A stretch of DNA of 64,000 nucleotides from Zanthoxylum bungeanum (lineage: Eukaryota; Streptophyta; Magnoliopsida; Sapindales; Rutaceae). How positions within the stretch are numbered: the first letter of the stretch is position 1; each line of letters starts with the position of its first letter. Of this stretch, positions 11,969-23,314 are shown piece by piece. The stretch covers positions 22,850 to 86,849 of the forward strand of contig SKCR01026735.1 in NCBI GenBank assembly GCA_019454045.1, in the 5' to 3' direction. The position numbers were made by a program, and so were the translations under genes. The notes beneath the pieces were generated by a model. That model worked only from the letters and a program-made list of their open reading frames with translations. It did not search any database and was not told the origin of the DNA.

Positions 11969-12324
11969 CAAATTTCATTCTAGTATTATATATCCTAACG
12001 ACATTATCTTTATTAAAGTAATAACGAATGTTTGTGAAGTAATATGTTTACTTAAGTCTTCTTTTCTCCGTGTAAGCAGTGGGAGTAGTCTCTGATATAT
12101 TTGATATAAAGTTTTATATATGATATAAAACTAGAGACTTGTGAGATACTTTCATTGTCGTGTATTAGATATGATCTAATAAAGGACACAGTAAGACTAT
12201 CTGTATGACAGTTAGTATAACTGTTTGACAGTTAACATGTCTTTTATATATATGGTATTCATCTTTCGTAAATGATGATTCTTTTGTCGAAAGAGAGATT
12301 GATAAGAATGTCTAATCAATCTTA
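11969..12324. other. old sequence between A2 and A3, probably copia E interior
   Basis: AT-rich, no open frame. It joins 14354 onward when solo LTR A3 is removed. Its position upstream of the E 3' LTR suggests decayed E internal sequence. I recognise no domain. Confidence 0.35.
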
Positions 12325-14353
12325 TGTTGGACAATTATGACCCATAGCATCACTATTTGTACAGATCATGGTGTTATTGTACAAATTAACTATGTGACAA
12401 AGGAAATTGCTCTTTTATCATTTGTAATTAGATTACCAAGATGTATAAATGATAGAAGGTCCTCATAATTAGTTCTGGATTGAGATGATATGAGACAGTA
12501 TCAATCCATGAAGGTTTAATCATTAAATATCCATAGTCGGAGTATTATCGAGATTGGACATCGATAATGCGTGAAAGACTAGTATTACACTTGTGCGCTT
12601 TGTGGGAGCATAACGACATAGTTCTCATGTATTTGGGTATAGGATACTCATGCAAGTGTAATTGGAGGTTGTGTTTATCGATGGTACGGTAACAGCTTTG
12701 CTTTGGATAGACCCCTCAGAGTTCCATTGGTAGTATGACTATGTGTCTTTGGATGTCCGAATCAGGGTAGGTGTATTTGGTCTTAACCTGAGACTTGCAC
12801 CGCTAATACTTACGACAATCAATATACTTTGGTTTTGGTCGTCCAAGGCTTTAACAGGTTCTGTGTACGCCTCTTCTGGGTATATTGAGAATCGTAGTGT
12901 ATTGGGTGTGATGTCAAGACGGAAGTATCACTCAAGTCATAGTGGAGATGATGATCACGTAGGATACGGAACTGGTGCTCTTATATGCTGCAGCTATCGG
13001 GAAATTATGACTAGGTCATGTTTATTCGATTATAGAGACTAGTTACCAGAGATCCGATATGTGCTTCGTACGGGGCAGACATAATTCCAGCCCCAGGCCT
13101 AGCATGTGACATTCGATAATGGATCGAAATACGCAATACTAGGTATACTACGCCTGATTAGATCACATATTCCAGTAAGAATATTTCTGGAGAATTGAGT
13201 AGGCACGGTGCTTTAATAGAGGCCAACCATGTCTTGTAAATCGGTAAAAGCGTAGTACTATGTACGTACGTGTTCGGATAGTCCGACGACCAGATTTACT
13301 ACCAACATATCCGGGGATCTCATGGGTCGCTCCCCAAAGATTCACCGAAGACGTATGACTCGCACTTTATTAATTTGGGACTAATTATAAAAGAGAGAGA
13401 AATTAATATGGGATTAATTACGGAGATATTTTATCTGGGATAAAATATTAATTAAAGAGAGAGAACGATTAATTTGGAATTAATCGATAAAATAATATAT
13501 TCGATATATTATACGAAATTAGATTTCGACGCGGAATTAAAATTAGATTTTAATTCTGGCGAACGAGTTTATTTAGAATTAATTCGTTAGCGATGTGAAT
13601 AGTAATTTTGGTAGGCATAATTATTTAATTACATCGCAATGGAAAATTCGTTAATTTGGAATTATCGAACCAGAGCCCGGGAGTGTTTGCGGGCCCACTT
13701 GCATTTCGAATTCAAGTGCGGCCCACAAGTCACATCACGCGTCACATCACTCGTCATTCAAGTGATGGATGTCTTGTCACTTTGAGTGATTGACAACCAG
13801 TCACTATTCATTGATTGATGGAGGTGGTTGAAGATTTTAAGTCTTGTACCTTTTTTGGATAATTGGTAATTGTTTTTTGGTATTTGATTTTTGGAAAATT
13901 AAAACCATATACACAACACAATTCCTCTCTCTCTCTTCATCACTCACACGGTTTTGGGAACCATTTTCCCTCCTCTCCCTCTCTCGGCTTTTAAAGCCAT
14001 TTCTCTTCTCATTTATTGCTTGGCCGAGACATAGAAGAAGAACAAGGAAAGATTGTGGCAATTTTTCCAATGCTATCACATGAAGGCTCATCCTAAGGTG
14101 ATAGGGAAACCAACTTGTGAGCATGGAATCACCATTTGCAAAGCTTGGAGCTTGAAGCATCAATGGAGCACATGACCGAAAATGAAGGAGCACAATTTTG
14201 GGCCATTGCCGAGAGCTCAAGGAGCCAAGAAGTTTTGTTGTTCCTCGCATCGCATAACCGTTCAATATAAGTATGATTCCGCCATACTTCTTGTTGTATT
14301 CGCACATGTTTCATTGCTTGAATGACCCTTGGGACTAATCTTGAAACCCAACA
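12325..14353 (+). mobile_element. solo LTR A3 of family A
   Basis: A lone 2029-bp LTR, TGTTGG...CAACA, flanked on both sides by TCTTA (12320-12324 and 14354-14358), the 5-bp target duplication. No internal sequence or second LTR lies between the duplications, so it formed by recombination between the two LTRs of an insertion. It carries the family hairpin ladder (about 13370-13680) and is more diverged than the A5 LTRs. Confidence 0.9.
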
Positions 14354-15046
14354 TCTTATGCATTATAGGATGATGGTATAATGAATACTATATTATGTAC
14401 GATTAAAGGATATCAATTTAATTGTAATTTGTTGCGAGTTATTTTGATATGTTGTAGACCATAGGATGTGTCTTGAAACATGTTTTTTTATTATCTTTGA
14501 GATATTAAAAACAAGTTTCTTATTCATGGAGAATATAATCCGCAACCATTAGGGTCAGATTAGTTTTGAGTCTAATTATGACGTTAGACCGTCTATGTCA
14601 TATAGAGTCAGAAAAGATGTTGTGGGAGTGTCACAGATGATTCTACTATATTAGTGGAATTAGTTGTAACTTATGAAGTATTGACTTATGAAGTTGCATA
14701 ATGACCTTATAGATTAGAAGTTTTGATATTAGTATTGTATTTGTGGTTGTCTACATAGTATTTTGGATTTGATCTCTAAATACATAGACAACTTAATAGC
14801 TATAACACAATATTGATATAACATCTTGGTCATATTGATGTAGAACTTGGGTTCTACAAAATATGAATGATGATGATTAAGAGAAACGATTGGGTTTGTT
14901 GGACAAATTAAATTTTTTATAGCGGGCTTACTTGTTGTTGCCTATCTTTTGAGTTCTAGGTGAGCTCTTGAGGGCCGCGAGTATGTGATACACATTTAGA
15001 TGTGTTTAGGATACCGTGGATTGGCACTAGAGCAAGTGAGAGAAAT
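14354..15046 (+). other. decayed internal 3' region of copia E
   Basis: Noncoding, no recognised domain. It ends GCACTAGAGCAAGTGAGAGAAAT just before a TGTTAGG start, which matches the usual copia layout of purine tract then 3' LTR. Confidence 0.45.
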
Positions 15047-15579
15047 TGTTAGGGTTGGTGCTCAGAGTGCCAATCCGGATCGTATTTATGTCTGATTCAT
15101 GAATACAAACAATTCATTTTTCCATAATATTACTTTTTTAATGGTATCACCTCTTGTATTTTATATAGATATTCGATATAATTACGATTAGATTGAAACT
15201 AAATCTGATTTAGTGATATGTGTATATTAGACAAAGACCCTGGGATTTACAATATAGTGCGCAGTTACAACGTAGTTTGTAATTGACATTGGGAAGCGTC
15301 ACTATAAGTTGTATATCCTTAAGTAAAGTTCCTTGTCAATATTTACTAACACAGGTCGGTTAGTAAAATTCGCTGAGACCAGTACATGTCGTATATTGTC
15401 ACTTGATCCGATGGTTTATCCTAACGAACCATGAGTCTCGAGAGACTCATATAGACACGTAGGTGTTTATTTGATAAACACTGAATGACTCACTAAAGAT
15501 TTCCTAATAGATGGTACACCAATGTCAATAAGAATCTTCTCGAGTTGAGCAAGCATAATGGTCCTTCGACTTGAGATAC
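15047..15579 (+). mobile_element. copia E 3' LTR, left part (cut by B)
   Basis: Begins TGTTAGGGTTGGTGCTCAG after the tract AGCAAGTGAGAGAAAT, a common plant copia LTR start. It is interrupted at 15579 by element B and resumes at 51093 after the duplicated GATAC. The far end could not be fixed. Confidence 0.55.
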
Positions 15580-17535
15580 TGACCGTTGTAATCACACGCG
15601 TATAACGCAAGTGCATGTATCGTTCAAGGAGTATAAAAAGTATCGATCCAACGAGGAATTAAAACCTTTTGTTATCAATTTATGAAGTTAAATGTTTACA
15701 AGTATCTAATGAATTGATTGTTTGATTGGGTGGTGACTTTTAAACTTAAAACAAGTAAATAAAATTGCTTGAAAGTAGATTGAAGAAAATTCAAATTTAT
15801 AAAACTATCCAGGGTTGTGAATCCTTCCAATATCTTTTTAAAAGATGAAGTGGTTATTTTACGTTTGTGTAATATATTGGTTTATTAACCTGGAACACGA
15901 AATTATGTAAAAGCCTCTTCCGATGGTCAAATACAAATACCCAGTATAACCTAATTAATCATATTCCTATGTCAACCAAGTTATCTGAATTCATTAGGAT
16001 TAATTTCCAATTATGGCTACCCCCGCCCGACATGAATATTCATATCATGTAAGGAAATCTATTAAATGGTTATCTATCCTCAATGAAGATCGTGGGCTAT
16101 TGAGTCTAGGGTTTAAACCTAAAATCCCTTTCCCAAGTTCATTTCAAGTTTACCGAATCAATCTTATTAATGGCCAGTTAACAAGTCGCATTAAGACTAA
16201 GGCTCAATAAAAAAACTTTTATATTACCCAAACCATAAAATAACCCCTTATTAACCGGTGATATTGGAATTCATCACAACCCCAGATAACAGACTTAGTT
16301 ACGACACATATTTACGGGCAGTAAAAGCTTAAATAAAATAAAATACATAAAGTAAATTGTTGGAAATTAAATTACTGGAAAGTAAATGCTGGAAATTAAA
16401 TTACTTGAAAGTAAATTATTGGAAAGTAAATAAAGTAAAAGTACAATAAAGAAAATGCTGAGGTAAAATGATCCACTTTTATTACTACTATTTTAGATTT
16501 CTCCCTTAATATAATATATTAAATTTCCGTGATAATTACCAACCAGCCATATAGGCGGTATCCTGATTAAGTCAAATTAATAATTAATTACCAACCGACC
16601 AATATGGCGGTATCCTCGTTAAGTCAAATTTTAAATATTTATTGTATTATAATTAGGGGAGATTAATCTAAATAGCAATAATAAAAGCTTTACCTTTTAC
16701 CCCTGCAAGGGGGAGTTACCTCCTCATTGCTTGAAAAGTCAAAACTGAAAAAGTAAAGAAAAGAAAGTACTGTGCGTAAAAGTAAATTGCGGAAAGTAAA
16801 AACTGAAAAGTAAATAAAAAAAAATGGAAATTAATTACTGAAAGCTGTAAATAAACAAACAAGATACAATCTTCTTAGTTATTCTTAAGAAATTTCAAAG
16901 AAAAATGTATGAATTTACAAATGAAATGGCTTGGTCTTTATAGGAAAATTTTTGCCTCCATCAAATCATCCACCAAATCCATTTTTAATTGCTCCAAAAA
17001 TTACTCCACCAAATCCATTATTAATTACTATCATATTTGGTGGGAGTTTGGCCATTTTTATTTTGTATTTATTTATTTAATTTTTTTGCTTTGAAAATGA
17101 CTTTAATAATTATGCATAACACACTTGTGGATGTTTCATCAATTTCGGTCATGAAATCTTCCAAATTCGAAATTATTTTGTCGTTCAAAGTTGTAGATCT
17201 TTGCGTCTTCTTGAATCTGGAACCTGAATTAGCTCAATCCGACATTGGAATAAAAAGTGATGCCCAAAATACGACAGCTGCGCAAAACTATAATTTCTGA
17301 AACTGTACTTCGTTAGAACGCCCTTTCAAGTTTCCAACCTCCAAAATTAATATGTCAAGTCCAATTTTTTACCCTTATTTGACCCAAATTTCATCCTAAA
17401 TGATTTCATTGAGTCCCAATATTATTTTATCTACAAAATAAACTAAAACACATCAAAACGTTCATCAAATCCGAGAAACTAAACAAAATATTAAGTAAAA
17501 GGGGCGGTAAATATTGATATATTTTCCGCTCATCA
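15580..17535 (-). mobile_element. 3' LTR of element B
   Basis: 1956 bp. On the plus strand it starts TGACCGTTG and ends CGCTCATCA. On the minus strand CCTATAAAG at 16936-16944 is the likely TATA box. It includes two tandem copies of a ~75-bp unit with CCAACC...GGCGGTATCCT near 16535-16625. It is close to its partner at 49122-51087 but with scattered changes. Confidence 0.88.
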
Positions 17536-18205
17536 CACCCCCAAACCTAACATTTTACTAGTCCTCGAGCAAAATAATAAAATAAAATACAAGAAATAAT
17601 TAAAATTAAACTAATCCACGTTTGTAGGGATCACAGTTGCATTTAGCGTATCCAACAAGCCTTTAAACCCCTAGGTGTCCCAAGTGGAGGAGTTGTAGTC
17701 TCGTGAGGGCTTACAGCAACGATACCCACAAATGTTTTACAAAAGTAAAAAGATAATAAAACTAATGCACACAAAAGCAAAAAGACAAGAGAAAAGAGAA
17801 TAAAGAAGTTAGTGACTAAACATATGAAACTTCTAATCCAAGTTAATAGTTGTTTTACTTCTTTCTAAATTACCGAATAAGTGAATTTTCCTATTATTTA
17901 TTTACCATTCTTCATATACATAGCCAACAAAATATTAATCAACTCATTTTTGCCCACAATAGTCACAAGTGCAGTTGAGAATAAAGTAATATTTTTGTCA
18001 TAAAGTTTTATCAGAATTCACAGCTTTTTTAGGAATGGAATATTTTTCTAAATTTTTTTTTATTTTTGATTTAATTATTTATTTTTTTATTTATATACAA
18101 TATCTTCTCTCTATGTAGCGTGCTTTAGGCCAATGACTCCCAAACCAGTTGGTTTTAGGGCACTGGGTGTTAAGATACCCCTACGGACTTAATTACTCAG
18201 ACTTC

Positions 18206-18298
<93 letters not shown>

Positions 18299-18926
18299 CA
18301 ACATCTTTGATCCATATAGCGAGCTTTGGGCCAGTGACTCCTAAACCAGTTGGTTTTAGGGCACTAGGTGTTAAAACACCCTTACAGACTTATTAACTCG
18401 GATATCAGACGTATTTTTTTTTACTCCATCGTTTTTTATAGATGCTTCCTCCAATTAAAGTAGAGCACCGAATATTACAAACTTTTCAATTACAGCTCAT
18501 GTCTGTATGTTACCATGTATGCTGATAATACCTGTCAACTGAGCATATGAAGATTCATTTTAGTCAGTATTATGGAGAATTCACAAATTAAATAATTTAA
18601 AATGAAATAAACAAAAATTAACTTGTTCCGAAATAGGTTGAGATACGTCTCAGGAATGGAAATTCTTTACACAGCTATCTCACACCAATTTCACCTGATT
18701 AATCAAATTAACACAAAAATACAAAATATTTTTTTGGTTTTTGTTAAAATTTTCAATTTATTTTCGAAAACTTTTGACTAAAAATAAAACAATAAAAACA
18801 AGATACAATTTAACTATTCTCCTCCCCCAAACCTAAATGAGATATTGTCCTCAATGTCTTAAACAGTAGAAGAAGAGTTTAGAAAATCGTACATGGTTAG
18901 CTGAAATTATACATCTAAATGAAACG
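17536..18926 (-). other. B 3' untranslated region with duplicated block, AT microsatellite and polypurine tract
   Basis: Noncoding. Next to the LTR the minus strand reads GGTTTGGGGGTG, the likely polypurine tract (about 17536-17547). At about 18113-18205 and 18310-18410 lie two copies of a block containing CCAAACCAGTTGGTTTTAGG and GGTGTTAA..ACACCC, each of which can fold on itself. An AT microsatellite separates them. Element C has the same two blocks. Confidence 0.7.
18208..18295. repeat. (AT)44 microsatellite
   Basis: 88 bp of pure alternating A and T between the two duplicated blocks of B's 3' region. The matching place in C (38960-38970) has only a few repeats, so it expanded in B after the families split. 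Confidence 0.97.
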
Positions 18927-19352
18927 TTAAAGGTTAAGATCCAGATTTATCCGACGCTTCTTACCACGATCATTATCGAACCAGTTTATCTTGGAAAGAA
19001 TGGCGTCAATTTAAGGTTCAAAGGCTAAGATTTGGTCAATTAAATCTTGGGCAATTCGGGCAGAAAAGATGAGTTCTTTTACAGGCTTTGACACGAACCC
19101 ATTTCTCCGGGCATCATCAAGAAACACACAAAGAAAATTATAAAATCCATCATCTTTGAAAAATCCAATTGGTTTATGGTGTATGTTCAAGTTCGTCCAA
19201 GATAGTACTGTAAAAATTTCTAAGTGCATATTCCTTACAGCAATGACTCAACCCAATTCATGTGCTGCTGTTACGTATTCTGGTTTAACATCAACACTGG
19301 TACCGCAAAACACACAGATGTTTTCAACCCGTCTTCTTGAAGTAGCTTCCAT
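18927..19352 (-). pseudogene. LOG-like cytokinin riboside monophosphate phosphoribohydrolase, broken copy in B
   Basis: The ATG at 19352 starts MEATSRRRVENICVFCGTS, the N-terminal LOG signature, with no introns. A stop follows HELG. About 75 codons holding the YGxGxxGLMG loop, the substrate arginine and the PGGxGTxxE motif are deleted, and the frame resumes at EIFTVLSWTNLNIHHKPIG. A second stop (CAA to TAA) follows LAFEP, yet the same frame still reads SKINW and a C-terminal GKKRRINLDLNL. Compared with the fuller copy in C (39607-40259) this one cannot be active. LOG enzymes release free cytokinin from its riboside monophosphate in the cytosol and nucleus. Confidence 0.85.
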
Positions 19353-19390
19353 TTTTATCTGGATGCCTTCAAATGTGCAATGATGAGTTG

Positions 19391-19398
19391 AATTTATA
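19391..19398 (-). promoter_or_regulatory. TATAAATT upstream of LOG relic in B
   Basis: On the minus strand CCCTTTTCAG then GTTCTATAAATT precedes the ATG by about 40 bp. The same arrangement is at 40326-40340 in C. It could be a core promoter that came with the gene, or the CAG could be a splice acceptor bringing the frame to a spliced LTR transcript. Both are inferences. Confidence 0.4.
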
Positions 19399-19691
19399 GA
19401 ACCTGAAAAGGGTGAGTAATAATAGCATAAGTATCTTCCAAAGGATGATTAGTAGCAAAATAGTAAATCGTGAATGGTCAAAAAGTAGCCTGGATCATGT
19501 CGGAGAAAATAACAAAACAAATCAAAATTATTAAGAAAAGACAAAGAGATATAATATTTATAATAATGTAACGGCTTGAATGACGTCTATGTGTCAGGGA
19601 CAAGCTTCCCATCCAATTTTCTTATAAATTGGCAAACATGGTCTTTTATTGTCAGATTCCCGAGACTTAACTATTGTCTTTCTTTACAGAA
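19399..19691 (-). other. spacer between unknown ORF and LOG relic in B
   Basis: No gene seen. It is matched in part by 40338-40530 in C, so it belongs to the shared cassette. Confidence 0.4.
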
Positions 19692-20093
19692 TTATGCATA
19701 TAACATGCGAATTTCGTGATACACATATCCACTGGGTTGCGTCTCAAGAGTTTTTGATATGTCATCCAAAGACTCCTTACTCAAGCCATCCCTAATGAAA
19801 TTAATCTTATCTTTGCGATTATCAGAAACCATTCCTAAATATCGACAACGAGTATCACAAAACATACGAGCACATTTATAATAAACACAGATTCTTTTGA
19901 CTCTTCTTTTTTTAGCATATGTGCTTCTTCCTAAACTAGGCATATGTAAAATAAAAGAGTCATAGGACTCACCTGACAAGTGGACCTGCGCTTCAATAAT
20001 CCAACGAATGTCAGTAGGCATACCTTTGATCATCAGTAGTCTCATTCTTTCCATGCGAGCTTTTAAACTTTCATCAGAGATTTGCAAGAGCAT
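19692..20093 (-). CDS. unknown 133-residue ORF in element B
   Basis: Open from MLLQISDESLKARMERM to EIRMLYA. Basic, no membrane segment. It has a cysteine cluster CVYYKCARMFCDTRC followed by DNRKDKINFIRDGLSKESL. It lies in sense with B between the integrase tail and the LOG relic. In C the same spot (about 40540-40640) keeps only fragments resembling the INFIRDGLS part. I do not recognise the family. It could be a second captured host sequence, a relic of an envelope-like region, or noncoding. An ATG and a full open frame in an otherwise broken element make it worth noting. Confidence 0.5.
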   Translation of the reverse strand: MLLQISDESLKARMERMRLLMIKGMPTDIRWIIEAQVHLSGESYDSFILHMPSLGRSTYAKKRRVKRICVYYKCARMFCDTRCRYLGMVSDNRKDKINFIRDGLSKESLDDISKTLETQPSGYVYHEIRMLYA

Positions 20094-20221
20094 CTTCCAT
20101 CTTAAAATGACTTAACCTGCAAAAACTAAACACACAAAAATTAAAAGACACCAAATCACAATATATACACAAATTGCATAGGTTGCCTCCCAGCTAGCGC
20201 TAAGTTTAAAGTCGTCAGCTA
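20094..20221 (-). other. spacer with Athila post-pol signature
   Basis: On the minus strand AGCGCTAGCTGGGAGGCAACC (about 20180-20203), a short stretch typical just after pol in Athila-like elements. The same is found at about 40728-40749 in C. Confidence 0.5.
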
Positions 20222-20598
20222 GACATGACTGCCCAAACGTTAGGCTGGATCTGAAAGTGTTACACTTTCTTTTAATCGCTTAATTGATTCTCCCCAATAG
20301 TGCTTGACACGCTTGTTTTTAACCTTGAATGTTTTGTTGGAGTCGGGATCATGTAACTCAACTACTCTATCTGGTAAAACCTTGGTGATTAAGAATGGTC
20401 ATGACCACCGAGATTTTGGCTTCCATGGGAAGAGTTTCAAACTTGATTTTTTTAATAGTACCCTATGCACTGGTTCCAATTTCTATGCGCACTAACTTCT
20501 CATCATGTCTCTTCTTGGCCTTTTCTTTGTACAATTTGCCATTCTCAAAAGGTTGTATGTGAAATTCCTCCAATTCGTTGAGTTGGTGGAACTGTTCA
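20222..20598 (-). pseudogene. integrase C-terminal tail of element B
   Basis: On the minus strand the translation gives LNELEEF, ENGKLYKEKAKKRHDEKLV, then LFPWKPKSRWS (usual LFPGKLKSRWSGPF), ITKVLPD, VELHDPDSNKTFKV and RVKHYWGESI, the closing part of Athila integrase. It has stops and shifts. It follows the end of the protease directly (a TAA separates ALQAT from DEQFHQLN), so RT, RNase H and the integrase core have been removed cleanly. That makes B dependent on enzymes from elsewhere. Confidence 0.75.
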
Positions 20599-20600
20599 TC

Positions 20601-21214
20601 TTATGTTGCTTGTAGTGCAAGAATAGGCTTCTTCAGTGCACAATATGCTTTATCTTCCGGCTCCACAGGTAATTGACATGCTTTAAGTTTGTCAGTAGAA
20701 CTTTGCATTGCATTTGAGTTCTGGATGGTACTATTTATCACATCAAGTCTGAAACATTCCTCATTCTTTTCATCATCTGGGAAATTCATGGCCTTGAAAT
20801 CATTTATTGTTACTTCTTGGTCATGTACCCTCATGGTTTGTTCTCCTTTTTGTACATCAATAATGGTTTGACCAGTAGCCAAGAATGGTCTCCCGAGGAT
20901 GATTGGCACATCTTCGTCTTCCTCTATATCAAGCATAATAAAATATGCTGAGAAAATAAATTTGTCAACCTTGACCAGCACATCTTCAACTACACCTCTC
21001 GGAAATACGAGCGTTATATCAGCAAGTTGTAGAGAGACTGATGTAGGCATTGTTTCTCCAATCTGTAGTTTCCTGTAAATAGAAAAAAGGAATTAAGTTA
21101 ACACTTGCACCTAAGTCACATAAAACATTACCGAAGTCATGTTCTCCTATGGTGCAAGGAATATTGAAACTGCCAGGATCATTCAACTTTGAAGGAAGCT
21201 TCATCTGGATGATA
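20601..21214 (-). pseudogene. Athila protease region of B, up to the A5 insertion
   Basis: The minus strand reads KLPSKLNDPGSFNIPCTIGE, then LCDLGASVNLIP (D-x-G-A form of the aspartic protease active site), a short frame break near 21060, then SLQLADITLVFPRGVVEDVL, VPIILGRPFLATG and DVQKGEQTMRV, down to LKKPILALQAT at 20601. The upstream part continues at 31166 once A5 is removed: EEYSAI joins IQMKLPSKLND. The order is standard for Athila gag-protease. The frame break makes it inactive. Confidence 0.8.
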
Positions 21215-23299
21215 TGTTGGACAATTATGACCCATAGCGTCACTATTTGTACAGATCATAGTGTTGTTGTATAAATTAACTGTGTGACAAAGGAGATTGC
21301 ACTCTTATCATTTGTGATTAGATCACCTAGATATATAAATGATGAGAGGTCCATATGATTTGTTCCTGGACAGAGAATGATATGAGACAATATCAGTCCA
21401 CGAAGGATAAATCATAAAATATCCCTAGTCAGAGTATTATCGAGATTGGACATCGATAAATACGTAAAAGACTAGTATTGCACTTGTGCGTGTTGTGATG
21501 GCACAACGACATAGTTCTCGTATATTTGGCTATAGGATACTCATGCAAGTGTAATAGGAGGTTGTGTTTCACCGATGGTACGGGAAACAGCTTCGCTCCT
21601 TATAGACCCCTTCGGAATTCCATTGGTAGTATGACTATGTGTCTATGGAAGTCCGAAATCGGGGTAGGTGTATTTGGTCTTAACCTGAGACTTGCACCGC
21701 TAATACTTGCGACAATCAATATACTTTGGTTGAGGTCGTCCAGGGCTTTAACCGGTTCTGTGTACGCCTATACTGGGTATATTGAGAATCATAGTGTGTT
21801 GGGTGTGATGTTAAGACGGAAGTGTCACTCCAGTCATATGGAGATGATGGTCACGTAGGATACGGTACTGGTTCTCTTTAGTACTGCAGTCATCGGGATA
21901 AAATGACTAGGTCTTGTTTATCCGATATAGAGACTAGTTACCAGAGAGATACGACATGTGCTTCGTACGGGGCAGACACGACTCCATCCTCAGGCCTAGC
22001 ACGTGATCATCTGATACTGGATCAAAATACGCAATACCACGAATACTACGCCTGATATAGATCGCTTATTCTTGTAAGCATGTTTCTGGAGAATTGGGTA
22101 GGCATGGCGCTTTGCTAGAGGCCAACCTTGTCTTGTGAATCGGTGTAAACGTAGTACGAGGTACTCACGTGTTCGGATAGTCCGACGACCCGATTTACTA
22201 CCAACATATCCGGGGATCTCATGGGTCGCTTCCCAAAGATTCACCGATGACGTATGACTCGCACTTTAATTAATCTGGGATTAATTTAATGAGAGAGAAA
22301 ATTAATCTAGGATTAATTACAGAGATATTTTTTCTGGGATAAAATATCAATTAAAGAGAGAAAACGATTAATTTGGAATTAATCGGTAAAATAATATATT
22401 TGATATATTATACGAAATTTGATTTCGACGCGGAATTAAAATTTGATTTTAATTCGGGCAAACGAATTAATTTAGAATTAATTCGTTAGCGACGTGAATA
22501 GTGATTTCACTATGCGTAATCATTTAATTACGATGCAACGGAAAATTCGTTAATTTGGAATTAGCGAACCCGAGCCAGGGATTGTTTGCGAGCGCATTCG
22601 CATTTCGAATTCGAGTGCGGCACGCAAGTCAAATCAATTGTCAAATCACAAGTCACATCAAGCGTCAAATCACATGTCACTTTGAGTGATGTGACATTTG
22701 AGTGATTGATATGAGTTGATTTGTGGTGATTGACAAGCATTTAATGTTTGCCTTTTTTTGGAAATTAAAGAAATGGTAAATGATTTTAATAATTTTGGAA
22801 ATTATAAAAACCCTTTTACAATTTTTTTATTTCCCACTCATTCTCTCTCTCTTTTATGGTTTAGGGCATTTTGGAGCCAAAAATTGCTCTTCATCTCTCT
22901 CGGCAGAACTCCCATATTTCTTCTTCTGGTTTCAGTTTCACCGTGAAACACAAGGAGGAAAATGATTATTTGTGGCAAATCATCAAGTGCTAGCACACTC
23001 TAGGAGGCATACAAAGGTGTTAGGGAAGTGATTTCGTGAGCAAGGAATCACATTGTGAAGCTTGGAGCTTGGAGCTTCCATGGAGGATCACCCATGGCCG
23101 ACTCTTGGAGGAGGAAGCAGCCCCCACGCCGAGCAGTCCACCATTTGCGCAGCCCACTGCCGAGCAAGGGAGTGCAGTGCGTTTTTCATCTTTGTTGCAT
23201 CTCTACCGATCAATGTGAGTTTTTCCGCACCTCTTTTGGTTGTATTCATACTCGTTTATGCTTTATAAATGATCCTTGGGACTTGATTGAAACCCAACA
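21215..23299 (+). mobile_element. 5' LTR of A5
   Basis: TGTTGG...CCCAACA. U3 holds the ladder of perfect hairpins (22268-22570). TATA box TATAAAAA at 22803-22810, followed by CT-rich sequence where transcription should start. Confidence 0.92.
22268..22570. repeat. hairpin ladder in A5 5' LTR
   Basis: Consecutive perfect inverted repeats with three-base loops: 8-bp arms at 22268-22286 (loop TGG), a second with loop TAG near 22300, 9-bp arms around TGG near 22367, and 12-bp arms AACGAATTAATT around TAG at 22461-22487, among others. The same row is in every A LTR seen here. Confidence 0.85.
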
Positions 23300-23300
23300 A

Positions 23301-23314
23301 TGGTATCTTGAGCC
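23301..23314 (+). promoter_or_regulatory. primer binding site of A5 (initiator tRNA-Met type)
   Basis: TGGTATCTTGAGCC, one base after the LTR. It resembles the usual TGGTATCAGAGCC complement of initiator tRNA-Met with a small change in the middle. The same is found at 55171 in A7. Confidence 0.8.

Noticed and set aside
12743..13042. Plus-strand ORFs in A LTRs (VRIRVGVFGLNLRLAPLI and kin)
   Set aside because: Opposite-strand shadow of the same LTR segment. Broken in several copies and no known domain.
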